From Magnaporthiopsis rhizophila (lineage: Eukaryota > Ascomycota > Sordariomycetes > Magnaporthales > Magnaporthaceae), in assembly GCA_003049465.1 (NCBI GenBank), contig PYSS01000048.1, positions 1-64,000 on the forward strand: a DNA stretch of 64,000 nt. Reading direction: 5' to 3'. The translations under genes were made by a program, and so were the position numbers. Each line of letters opens with the position of its first letter. The first letter of the stretch is position 1. The notes under the pieces are model-generated. The model was not told the origin of the DNA. It ran no database searches and saw only the letters and a list, made by a program, of their open reading frames with translations. Below, piece by piece: positions 1 to 10,566 of the stretch.

Positions 1-32
<32 letters not shown>

Positions 33-1158
33 ACGGTATAAAAGTAAGAAAATGATAGCCGAGAAGAAAGAAAAAAAAATCATTCAGCAAAAATACCAAA
101 AGGGGGCACATGCTACATCCTCGCTTCCACAACCACTAAAACGCAATGGGGAAATCGGCATATCTCAAGTAGCGGACCGACCATCTCCCTGCCACGCTAC
201 ACCCTCGCCACAAGATGCAGACGCGATGCACAGTCTTGGACACAGTCATCATCCAAGGGCCCCGCCTGCCTGCCTGCCCGCCTGCCTACCTACCTGCCGG
301 ACCGCGACGACCTTGGAGGGGCGGCAACGACGCCTTGTGTCGGCAGCAGGAGCAGCAGGGACTCTTGGAACGCGCGGCAGATATGGATTGTACGGACGTG
401 ACGGTACGGGGCCGGAAGCCGAGGGCGAATCGCCTGCGTGCTGTGCTGACGGGATGCTCTACGTATGTCAACAAAGCACACACACCGCACCCACAGAGCA
501 GAACCGGTTTTTTAGCATGACAGCAAGGATCAAGGCTGTAGACTTCATGTATGGACCTTTCTTCGTTCGCACCGCCCATCTTTGAATAGACACCAAGAAC
601 AAGCACATTGCAACTCTGCTGGGTCTAGCCCGCATGCACAACGCAGGGAGTGTGGGCCAAGTCAGCCTGCTCGTCTTGGGGGAACACAGAAACCCAGATA
701 CCCAGATACGCCCGGCCCCGGGTGGATCGCTCCGACACTCAGCCCTATCGACCGATCCCACGGCGCAGCAACTGGCGTGGCTCCGCCCAAGTGCGGGTGG
801 CTTGCGGGAAGAGGTACCTTGCCGCGATGCAACCAAGACGTATATTTGGTAAAATGGGGGCGGGCGGTGGTTTGACGGCGGTGGAAAAAAATAGGGGAAA
901 GATTTGGGGGTCTCCATATTGCCGAGAGCGACCCATAAGCGACCCCTGTCTTCTTATCATCTTGCCGCATTTGGGCTTGTGCAGTCGCGTTCCGGTCCCG
1001 ACTCGTCGGCACTCGGGGCCGGAGCTTGCAGGGTATGATGCCAAGCCTCTCCCGTCTTGGGAAACAAGGCGACAAAGTCCGAGCTGCTCGCTCCTGTCGC
1101 CTGGGCTCATTGGCTGTTTTGTTCTACCGTCCGTAACCGGCCCCTTCCCCCCACATCC
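1..1158. other. intergenic, low-complexity left edge
   Basis: No supportable gene. The window opens inside a run of 29 A (1-29). A CCTG/CCTAC minisatellite lies at about 263-298. Open frames occur on both strands but overlap each other, lack recognisable domains and are rich in Cys, Pro and Arg, as expected for chance frames. The right part is the 3' flank of the folate gene, whose stop codon is at 1159-1161. Confidence 0.6.
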
Positions 1159-3097
1159 TTAGTGCCTCCAGATGGCATCCGACATGGCCACCACCTGCGC
1201 CATCTCGCGCACGTCGTGGACGCGCACAACGTCGGCCCCGCCCTGCACGGCGGCGGCCACGGCGGCGGCGGTGCCCCAGGTGCGCGCCGCGGGCTCGCGC
1301 ACACCCGTGACGTGGCCCACGAACCGCTTGCGGCTGGGCCCGACGAGCCACGGGAGGCCCTGGAGCCCCGGCCAGCAGCGTAGGTCGGCGAGGCTGCGGA
1401 GCAGCTCGAGGTTCTGCGCCGCCGTCTCCTTGGCGAAGCCTAGGCCTGGGTCCAGCAGGATGCGCCAGCGCCGCACGCCCGCCGCCTCGGCCGCCGCAAC
1501 GCGCTCGCGCAGCTCCTCGGCCACACCGGGGACGACGCCGCCGGCGTCGCCGTAGTCTGACAGCGAGCTCATGGTGGCGGGCGTGCCGCGCATGTGGGAG
1601 AGGCAGATGGTGACGCCCAACCGGGCCGCAGTTGGCAGCATGTCCGGGTCGAGGGCGCCGGCCGAGACGTCGTTGATGATGTCGGCGCCGGCTTCCACGG
1701 CGGCCTGGGCGACGGCGGCCCGGTAGGTGTCGACGCTTATCAGCACTCGCTGGCCGCCGGCCGCCGGTGGCGTGGCGCGGATGGCCTCGACAGCGGGCAT
1801 GACGCGCCCGAGCTCCTCCTCGAGCGTGACCTCGGGGGCGCCCGGAGCGGTCGACTGGCCTCCGACATCGATGATTGTGGCGCCGGCGTCCATGCAGCTA
1901 CGGATCGTTTCGGTCAGGGCCGAAGAGTCGGAGGGGCTGTGCCTACCGCCGTCTGAGAAGGAGTCGGGTGTGAGGTTCAGGATGGCCATGACATGTGTTC
2001 TGCGTGTCGAACTCGACGCCAGCAGGGGAGCATGGTCGGGCGACAGGGGTGTCAGGGGGGTGAGAGGCGGCACAGATGGCGGCAGCTCGTTGAGGTAGTC
2101 CTGGACCAGCTTCCACGGACGATCCGGGCTTATGGGCTGGTTTGGGATGAGCCTGGGGTTCTGGCATGAGCAAGGGACCACATCACGCGTCTGGGCCTCG
2201 TCCCTATCGTCTTCGGCAGTAACATGTCCAGGGGAAGGATGCGGCTTACTCGCTCAAGGGCCGCAGAACAAACTCGCGCTCGGCGATGCCCATGTGGGGA
2301 ATCTTGAGGCGCTCGTGGTCCACCTTCTCGCCCTCGAACAGCAGCAGGTCCAGGTCGATGTTGCGTGGGCCCTTGTCGATCACCTTTTGGCGACCCATCG
2401 AATTTTCGATGTCTTGCAGTTGGTCCAGCAGTGCCAGCGGCTCCAAGTCGGTTTCAACCTACGTGGCAGGTCAGATCAGGCGAAGCAGGGCGCACGTGGG
2501 TGGCGACTGGGTCGAGTACTTGGATTCCATATAGATACAGATAGGAAACACCAGGCAGCAAGAGCCTACCTCACACACACCGTTGACGAACATGTCCTGG
2601 TCGAGGACGTACATGGGTTGCGTCTCCCAGAGGCTGCTGGTGCGCCGGACGCGGATGCCACGCCTGTCCATCTCTCGACATGCCTGCTCGATCATGGCGA
2701 CGCGATCACCCATGTTGCTCCCCAGCGCCACGTATGCCGTGCGCCGTCTCTTCCGGCCGGCGGCGCCGCAGCAACCGCCGCTTCTGCCGCTAGCAGGCTG
2801 CTCGCCCGTTGCCTTGTCGCCGGCATTGGCCGCCGTTGATAGCGACGGTGCGGCATACGTAGGCAAGGTGTGTCTGGTGCACGGCCCGACATCTCGGGTC
2901 CGCGCTAGCGCCGAGCAGGTGAACAGCCGTCTGCTCGATAGAGACGCGGCGGAGGCAGCTTTTACTCGGCTGGGGACCGACTGGCTGTGGCCAGCAGACC
3001 TCACAGCCAGCCGCCCTGCCTGGCAGGCCGAGCACCGGGTTTTCGCAAGGAACAGGTAACGTCCTGAGCGCACCGGCGCGAGCGAGACGAGATGCAT
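1159..3097 (-). CDS. fol1: bifunctional HPPK-dihydropteroate synthase (folate synthesis)
   Basis: Two consecutive steps of folate synthesis: 6-hydroxymethyl-7,8-dihydropterin pyrophosphokinase (HPPK), then dihydropteroate synthase (DHPS, the sulfonamide target). Exons 3097-2570, 2458-2250 and 2203-1159 give 593 aa; introns are 111 and 46 bp. The first ~118 residues are basic and rich in Ala/Ser/Arg, without acidic blocks early on, as in a mitochondrial targeting extension. HPPK spans about 120-250: AYVALGSNMGDR near 121 and the signature KGPRNIDLDLL in exon 2. DHPS starts near 318 with MAILNLTPDSFSDGG, followed by DPGLGFAKE, the substrate-loop GPSRKRFVG and the C-terminal DVVRVHDVREM. The joins restore family sequence (GVCE|VETDLEP, LSE|DEAQTRDVVP). 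Unlike yeast Fol1 there is no dihydroneopterin aldolase domain. The start is the Met at 3097; a further in-frame Met lies at 3142. It is divergent from the nitronate monooxygenase gene. Confidence 0.93.
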
Positions 3098-3825
3098 CGT
3101 GCCAAGGACGCGCAGGGAGGTGATGTCGGATATTATAAGCAACTCGAGGCTCGATCGAGGGGCTGAGATGGCCGGCGCTCAGCCCCAACCCGCGACTGAG
3201 TTTGACGGCACGTGCCTGGACCCCAGTTCGCGGGGAAAAGGCAGACATCGACAACGTCCCGGGCGTCAAAAATAGCATAATTGCGGCCCTGCTGTTGACC
3301 AAAGTTGCCCGAGGCACGTCGGACACATCTGATGGCGAGAAGAGGCAAAAACTCCGTCAATCGACTTGACCATCGTCTTAACTCCGCGCCGCTGTCACCT
3401 TGGGCCACGCTCCTTCTTACTGATTCAGCCACGCGCCTCCATTCCCCACGCCCGACCGCCACGCGCGTACCCAGCGTATCGAACCTGAACCTCGGCACCT
3501 CACGTCGCCGACCCACCAGAAGTGCCCAATATGGCCTAGCGCCAGGCTACCCCAGAAACGACCCCGGTAGCGTCAGGCCAGTCCGCCAGCACCTCGGCTC
3601 CCAGCGGCATGTGCGATCCAGCAAGACAAAGCCAGCGCGGCTTCCATCTTTTCTCGCCTTGGCTTTCTTGACATTCCACTCCTCGTCTTCACTCAACTCG
3701 AGCCCCTTTTTAGAGATTGATTCTCTTAGTTCGCATAGCAGCAGCGGCGCCTGTTCCTGTAATTCCACTCCTTGTTCCTTTGCAGCTTGCTCGATATCAC
3801 ATCTTCGCGCCTCACAGTCGTCACA
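3098..3825. promoter_or_regulatory. divergent intergenic promoter region, fol1 / nitronate monooxygenase
   Basis: The 728 bp between the two start codons must hold both promoters and both 5' leaders. The 150 bp before the ATG at 3826 are CT-rich, typical of a fungal leader. I see no clear TATA box. Frames crossing the region lack domains. Confidence 0.6.
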
Positions 3826-5147
3826 ATGGCCTCTCCTCGTAAGTCGTCCCGCAAAACCCAACGCAACTAGTCCGCTGTCGCCTCGTGTTGCGCCCATGCT
3901 AAACAACCAACCCTCGTCCAACAGAGAAGATCCGCACCCCCCTCACTGATCTGCTCAAGATCCAGCACCCAGTGCTACTGGCTGGCATGAACGTCGCCGC
4001 CGGTCCCAAGCTGGCCGCCGCCGTCACCAATGCCGGCGGTCTCGGAGTCATCGGCGGCGTCGGCTACACCCCGGACATGCTGCGCGACCAGGTTGCCGAG
4101 CTCAAGTCCTTCCTCGTCGACAAGAACGCTCCCTTCGGCGTCGACCTGCTCCTGCCCCAGGTCGGCGGCAATGCGCGCAAGACCAAGTATGTGAAGAGAA
4201 AGATGAGCCGAGGACAAGGGATAATACAGGATACTGACAAATAGCAACCGGCCAGCTACGACTACACCAAGGGCAAGCTCGGCGAGCTGATCGACGTCGT
4301 CATCGAGTCGGGCGCGCGCGTCTTCGTCTCGGCCGTCGGCGTGCCGCCCAAGGAGGTGGTGGAGCGGCTGCACAAGGCCGGGATCCTGTACATGAACATG
4401 ATCGGCCACCCCAAGCACGTGGCCAAGTGCGTGGCCCTCGGCGTTGACATCATCGTCGCCCAGGGCAGTGAGGGCGGTGGCCACACGGGCAACGTGCCCA
4501 CCACGGTGCTGATCCCCGCCGTCGTGGCCGCCTGCAAGGGCCACAAGTCGCCCCTGACGGGCGCCCCCGTCCAGGTCGTGGCCGCCGGCGGCATCCACAA
4601 CGGCCAGCTGCTGGCCGCGGCCCTCATGATGGGCGCCTCGGCCGTCTGGGTCGGCACCCGCTTCATCCTGACGCACGAGGCCGGCGCGCCCGACTCGCAC
4701 AAGGACGCCGTCCGCACCGCCTCGTTCGACGACACGGTCAAGACGCTCATCTTCACCGGCAGGCCGCTCCGCGTCCGCAAGAACCCGTACATCCTCAACT
4801 GGAAGAACGAGCGCGCCGCCGAGCTCAAGGAGCTGACCTCCAAGGGCGTCCTGCCCTACGAGGCCGACCTCGACAAGGTCATGAGCGGAGACAGCAAGTC
4901 CATCCCCGGCGTCGAGTCCACCACCCAGGCCGCTGCTGCCGGCAGCAGCGACAAGCCAAAGGTTGAGTCCGACGAGGACGTCGACATTGACGAGCTCATG
5001 GACCAGTTCAGGCCCTTCCTGATGGGCAAGTGCGCCGCCGTCTGCAACGAGGACAAGTCGGCAAAGGAGGTCGTCGACGAGTTCGTCAACGACGCCGCCG
5101 CCGTCCTGGCCCAGGGTGCCAAGTACGTCAAGGCCGCCAAGCTGTAG
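3826..5147 (+). CDS. nitronate monooxygenase (2-nitropropane dioxygenase family)
   Basis: FMN-dependent oxidase of nitronates, probably detoxifying nitroalkanes such as propionate 3-nitronate. Exons 3826-3838, 3925-4186 and 4256-5147 give 388 aa. The 13-nt first exon (MASP) is joined by an 86-bp intron with a GCTAAAC branch site; intron 2 is 69 bp with an ACTGACA branch site. Joins give MASPQKIRTPLTDLL and GGNARKTNYDYTKGKL, as the family requires. FMN-binding features: HPVLLAGMN near the N-terminus, QGSEGGGHTG at 161-170, AAGGIHNGQ from 201 and VWVGTRF at 222-228. A Glu/Asp-rich segment (around 325-345) precedes the C-terminal helix ending AKYVKAAKL. The alternative acceptor at 4244 was rejected because it breaks the conserved KTNYDYTKG stretch. 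The 3' flank carries a tandem repeat (see 5168-5310). Confidence 0.92.
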
Positions 5148-5167
5148 AAGAGGGTTTCTTTATCATG

Positions 5168-5310
5168 TCTTGAATAGTTGGAGAGCATTTTCGTTTTGCA
5201 TAACTCTCTGTTCTGTCTTGGGTAGTAAAGAGCATTTTTTCATCTTCTTATACATCTCTGCTATTTTGAATCGTAAAGAGCATTTTCTAGTTTGACTCTT
5301 GCCATTTTCA
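5168..5310 (+). repeat. three diverged ~48-bp tandem repeats in 3' flank
   Basis: AGAGCATTTT recurs at 5182, 5229 and 5277, spaced 47 and 48 bp. Flanking bases are also similar between copies (TTGAATAGT / TTGGGTAGT / TTGAATCGT before; CTCT-type pyrimidine runs after). The array begins about 20 bp after the nitronate monooxygenase stop codon, so it probably lies in its 3' UTR. Confidence 0.65.
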
Positions 5311-5777
5311 TCCTCCTCACTTGTCCCAGGTGCTTATGTCTGCTATGTATCTGGTGTTTGGGTGATCTCCTAAACAGCTTCATCTTTTTGTGTGCATATG
5401 TTCATTCAGCAGTAACCACGGCTCGAGTGGAGCGGAATCGCAAGTAATATCTGTATTCTACGTCTTCCGAAACAACCCAACCCGATATCCAACCCCTTGC
5501 AATCAGCTCAAGCGCCTTTTTATGGCTCCTCACACATGTACGCCTCGTTACCTTGTGCGTTCCTGTAATGTAAAGACAAAGGAGAACCCCCGAGGCGGGA
5601 GACAGCAGAGAAGCATCAAACGTACGCCTACCGCCACCCAAGCCAACCGGCCGATTTCATCATCCGAAGAAATCTAGACTGACTCCTCTTGCACTTCATC
5701 CTTGACTAAAAAATACCACCAATTACAAAAACAAACTTCCCTTCGCCCCTGCGCCCATGACAGCACAAAAGCCCCAA
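5311..5777. other. intergenic, convergent 3' ends
   Basis: 3' flanks of the nitronate monooxygenase (+) and the ArfGAP (-). Frames on both strands are short and without domains. I see nothing else here. Confidence 0.6.
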
Positions 5778-7644
5778 CTAGCTTCCCAGATAGCTGCGGA
5801 TGGCGCCCTGCAGCTTCGAGGCACCCTCGCCGAGGCTGGACGTGAGAGCCTCGAGGTCGTCGCCGGCCGTGATGCCGAACTTGCGGATGAAGTCCTTGGC
5901 CGCCGTCTCGAGGTCGCCGTACTCCTCGCCCGTCTCCTCCTCCTCGGGCCGGCCAAAGTAGGCGTTGGAAGAGATGGCCGAGGCCCCCTCGAACCCCTGC
6001 AGTCGCGTCTTGGCCTCGGCCTGCGCGTTCGGGTCGAAGGATCCCTTGCCGAAGAACTCGTCCGAGGAAATAGCCTTCTGCGAGCCGAACTTGGTGCGCG
6101 CGTACTTTTCCTCGTCGGCTGTAGTTGAGACGAGGGTCGAGTCAGTAACCAAAAGGACGCTTTCCAGAGCCACGTGCAGAAAACCCAGACAATCAAGGGG
6201 CAGCTAGCGAACTCACCTTCGGGAACCGCCTTGATGGGTCCGACGGAGCCAAAGCCACCGGTCCCGGCCTTCTTTGCCTGGGCCGCGGGCTTGTTTCCGC
6301 CAATCTGGCCGAAGCCGAGCCTGCCGATACCCATTCCCAGCCTCTCCATCTCCGACGCCGACTTTTCACGGCTGTGCGAGGCAGACGAGCCGTAGCCGCC
6401 GCGCACAGGAGACACAGGCGTCGGCTGCAGGATGCTCCCGGCCCCGGAGTCGGCCTTGCTGCCCTTCTTGGCCGCGGCCGCGGATTCCTCCTCGTCGTTG
6501 GGGTCGTACCCCAGCCTCGCTATGCGCTCCGCCTCCTCCTTGGCCTTCTTCTCGGCCGCGTCGAAGTCGATGACCTCGCCCGTGAGCTTCTTGGCCCCGA
6601 GCTTGCTCGTCGCCTTCTTTGCGCCCAGCACGTTGGCCTTCTTGGCGCCGCCCGGGCCCGTCTTCTTGAGTGCCGACGAGTGCGTGATGCGGCCGGTGGT
6701 GATAGGCTTCGCGGCGCCGTCGGCCGACTCCGACTTGGCCAGCGGCGAAGTCGAGCGCGCAATATCCTTGGCGGCGCCGCCGGCGCTGAGGAACGGGGAC
6801 GGTGTGCGGCCGACGACCGGGGGCGTTCCGCTCCGTGACACGGGCGGAGTAGGCTTCTTGATGGTGGGCTTGTCCCACGAGGAGAAGAAGTCGTCTTCGG
6901 GTTCGCCGGCGGGGGTGTTGGAGTCGCCGCCGGCGTCGATGCCGTCGGTAATGACCACCTCGTTTGGGTATCTACATCGCCGCCTAGGTCAGCACCCCGC
7001 AGCGAGAACAAGGGCTTGGCGGTGGCTATTTCGCAGCCGCGCAGGGGTGGGGTGCACCAACTCTTTGGCGTCCCTTGCTGCCCTCTTCTTAAGCTCCTCC
7101 TTGTACTTTGCGGCAACAGGCGAGTGGTATTTAGTCTTGGGGTCCTTGCTATTCAGCGCTGCGGAGCCGCCGTTTTGTTGGAAGAACTTGGTGGCCGACT
7201 CGTTGCCGCCGACCTTCATGACGCGCAGCTGGTCCCATTGCCATTCTGTCACAGGCGCAGAGGTCAGGTCAGCAAAGGCTCAGTCTGCTGGCACACGTTG
7301 AGCCTCAACAAAGCGCGGCGCCCCCTTATTCTCCAAAGACGGACTCACGGTCGAGGTTCGTGGATCGCACAAACGAGATGTGCACACCCAGGTTGCGGTG
7401 GTTCGAGGAGCAGTCGAGGCAGAGATAGATGCCGAACGGAACCGAGGTCCACGTCGGGTTGTTCTGGCCGCAATCAAAGCATGTCTGCGCCGGGGAGGAG
7501 ACTGTGGTGAGCGATCGAGACGCCAGGGGACGCATGTGGACGGTGAAGATGCTTGGCGGGGCGGCTCACCTTGTTCGGCGTCTTCTTCTTCAGCTGCTCG
7601 AAGATCTTCAGCGACTCCTGCTTGGTCGCGAGCGGGGCGCTCAT
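5778..7644 (-). CDS. glo3: Arf GTPase-activating protein, Glo3/ARFGAP2-3 type
   Basis: Stimulates GTP hydrolysis by Arf1 on COPI coats in Golgi-to-ER retrograde transport. Exons 7644-7570, 7484-7349, 7245-7062, 6971-6217 and 6118-5778 give 496 aa. The ArfGAP zinc finger is complete: C27-x2-C30-x16-C47-x2-C50, with the arginine finger R55 in HRNLGVH. Glo3 subfamily marks are the two repeated ISSxxxFFG-like motifs (ISSDEFFGKG, ISSNAYFGRP) and the C-terminal RKFGITAGDDLEAL. The middle is a low-complexity Lys/Ala/Gly linker, the usual coatomer/cargo-binding region. Joins are supported by family sequence (STNLD|QWQWDQL, RDAKE|YPNEVV, VPEADEEKYA). Intron 3 uses an uncommon GTTGGT donor; no other donor keeps frame. 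The gene is divergent from TIM21. Confidence 0.93.
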
Positions 7645-8109
7645 CGTGACCGTGGTTGGGCTACAATTCTAGGCGCTTGGTGTAGAACCTTGGTGTTCTG
7701 TGTCGTGCTGTAAGGGCGAGTGGTCCAGTCCTTTGGTGTCAAGCTGCGGTTGGGATTACTCGGGGAGTTGCTTCGTTCGGCCACATTTACATTTCTCCTT
7801 AGGTAAGCCAGTAGGCGGGGCAGCCTGCTGTCCGCGTCAACGCCACGCCAAGAGGCCGCTAAACCCATTACGTACTAGCGCTGGGCGGCTTGAACCCCAC
7901 CTCCACCTTGAGCTTTGCGCAACGACCAGACCTTGAACCAACCGCCCGACATTCGTGATCGGCCTCTTTTTCCAACGACTTGCGCAGCCGGCCTGACATG
8001 TCCAACGCGGTCGCGCCAGACTAAAAGAGGTCGCCCGAGAAGTGCCCATAGCGCCCGAGAAGCGACGGCACCCCTCCTGTGAAGCAAGCCCCTCCCGCCG
8101 CCAGCCGAG
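7645..8109. promoter_or_regulatory. divergent intergenic promoter region, glo3 / tim21
   Basis: The 465 bp between the two start codons hold both promoters. No TATA box or repeat is evident. The leader before the TIM21 ATG (8110) is C-rich. Confidence 0.55.
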
Positions 8110-9027
8110 ATGAAGCTTCACAGCGCCGCCGCCGCCGGCCTCATCCCGCGCCGCGCCGTTCTGATCTCGCAAACTTGCCAATTCGCCTCGTCGGCTGCCC
8201 TGCGCACATTCACTGCCCATCCGGTCCTTGCCAGCAGCTCTGCCCCCTCCTCCGGGCCCAAGAGGAGGGCTATCACGCCTTTCAACGACGATGGCCGAGT
8301 CCCTTGGACTCAGCTCTCGGGCGCCGAGAAGACGGCGCGGGCAGCCCAGCAGACTCTCAATCTCGGCCTCATGGCTGTGGGCCTTGTCCTGACTGTATGG
8401 TGCCCGCTCACTGAACATGAAATTACTGAGCATCAAGCTCTTTCCGTCGGCACCATCACAGCTGACGTCCGTTTCTTTGGCAGGGGGGTGTAGTCTACTT
8501 CCTTTACACTGAAGTGTTCTCCCCCGACAGCAAAGTTGCCTTCTATAACCGAGCCGTAGACAGGATTCGCAAAGACACCCGCTGCATCGAGCTATTGGGC
8601 GAAGGCCGGAGTATCTCGGCCCATGGCGAGGAAACGACGAATAAGTGGAGAAGAGCGAGGCCCATTGCGTACGTCCCTGGCGTGATTTCGCTGCATGCGC
8701 CCTCTCGGCGGACCAAGGCGTCAGCATCTTTCACAGCCTTGTCATGATGCCTACGCTGACCCCTTTATCTGTCACCCCAGCTCCCAGACGAACCTGGATT
8801 CACAGGGCAATGAGCATCTGCGTGTCCATTTCTACGTTGAGGGCCCAAAGGGGCACGGCACGGCCAACATGCACATGGTGAAATACCGGGGCCAAGAAGA
8901 CTTTGAATACAAGTACTTCTTCGTGGATGTGCCTGGCCACGAGAGGATATATCTCGAGGGTGGCAGTCCGCGGGGCTCGAGTGGGCCGGGCAAGCGAGGC
9001 AGGCTCTTCGGAATCAACTGGTCATGA
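8110..9027 (+). CDS. tim21: mitochondrial inner-membrane translocase subunit Tim21
   Basis: Tim21 belongs to the TIM23 presequence translocase, contacts the TOM complex in the intermembrane space and links the translocase to respiratory complexes. Exons 8110-8394, 8484-8668 and 8781-9027 give 238 aa; introns are 89 and 112 bp. Residues 1-40 are Arg/Ser/Ala-rich without acidic residues, a typical presequence. A single membrane span at about 84-104 (LNLGLMAVGLVLTGGVVYFLY) is formed across the first splice join. The intermembrane-space domain follows: FSPDSKVAFYNRA, IELLGEG, RVHFYVEGP and the C-terminal YKYFFVDVPGHERIYLE. Length and layout match the family. The second acceptor (8780) gives ARPIASQTNLDSQGNEHLR, as in relatives. 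Confidence 0.92.
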
Positions 9028-10545
9028 CAGCAGAAGTCCAACGAGTGTTGCGGTGGTCACCTTTTGGGATGCGCACGAGTAGCGCGTGCGGCAATTCTGC
9101 GTTCTTGGGTACGTTGGAAGTCCAGTCGCTCAGTCTCGAGCTACAGGCTACTCGAAACGTGGGCTAGCGGCAGGCCCCTGGGTTGGTATCTACTCTCCCG
9201 GCGCCGTCAAACCGGGGACGGCGAGCACTCGTCGCCTTTGATCGGCTCAGGCGAGGAGCCATCCATCTGGTGAAGAGACGTATGTTTTGAGGGATGTCAT
9301 GAATGGAGAGCGTACCATCTGTATGAATAAGGGTTTTAGGGCTTGACATAGCACCAGCGTTGTAATATCAGATGGGGTTTGGCAAGCACCTCTTGGTTGC
9401 CTTAAACGCGTTCATGTCAACAAGATGGGTTGGCACAAACCCCTGAGACACCGCTAATCACATAAGCGCATGCTGCGAGGAGGGAGGTTGCAGCTCTTTG
9501 CAAGAACAGCCTCTATCTATTTCTCAGGCATCGTAAATGTGAACTTCTCCTTCATAGCGACATGATGGGTACCTGTCCAGTCCTTGAACATCGGTAGTTT
9601 GCAGGATAAACGTGATGCGTGGTGTAACGCACACCATATGGGTCCTTCAGCCGACCGATCACCACCGAAACTCTCCCTACAGAAAGGCTATTGCGATCAA
9701 GACTCAGAGACGGCATGTCCGTCTTCTGGTCCAGTCGCCTTGCGTAGGTGCCTCCACTCTGCCGTCTTTTGAACCGTATTCACAATCCGGAATCCGACCG
9801 AACTCTACTAACAAGCACGAGAGTGATGCAGCAGCACATCACCATCAACACGAGAGATCCAGACAGGCGTGTGAGTTGCACCGTTAGAACTCGGAATATA
9901 CAAGTAAAAGAGAAGGGCCAAAGCGGTGGGCGTCCTTGTCAGCCTTGCATCCAGCCTCGATGAGCATTACTGGCCATTGACGTCTCGTTGCCGAAACATC
10001 AAGGACAGCCGTAAAGAGTGATCCTTCCTCTAGTCTGGTCTAGTCTCCAGTCCTCTGCCGGATGAGAGACAGCTCCAAAAGGCATCCATGGCCTCCAGGA
10101 TCTGACATGTGAACCCAGCCACGCTACGATTATCTGCCATCCGCCTTTCCAGTTCTGACATCATCTCCCGCCAGGGCACGGTCTGACTTCACAAGTATCC
10201 GCATCTCACATCGAGTGGCACCACTTCACCTGGAGGGACGGGCCTTCGGAACGAGAAAATGTCCCCTTCCCTTCACCTTTTCCTCGATGCTCCGAGACAG
10301 CACAACCAAAGCGCGAGATGGAGGCCCGTCCCGCCGTCCTTGGGGCGCTTACTGTGGCAAGCAGCATTGGCTTAGTGTGGCAAACGGTGAGGGTTACGCG
10401 GACGGAACAAGAGGGCAGCCGACCAAAAAGAGTCGAGCTGGCCAGATTCTCTTCCCGGGGCGGGTTTCCGGCGGACCGACAGGCAAATAGATGAGATGTG
10501 AGGGAGGGGAACCGTCCCAACGCCAACCAGAGGAACCCGAAGGAG

Positions 10546-10566
10546 AGACAGAGAGAGAGAGAGAGA
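10546..10566. repeat. (GA)n microsatellite
   Basis: Uninterrupted GA dinucleotide run of about 10 units within noncoding sequence. Confidence 0.8.

Noticed and set aside
3975..4700. 241-codon minus-strand frame over the nitronate monooxygenase gene
   Set aside because: Antisense shadow (Gly/Asp/His/Val-rich) of a well-supported gene.
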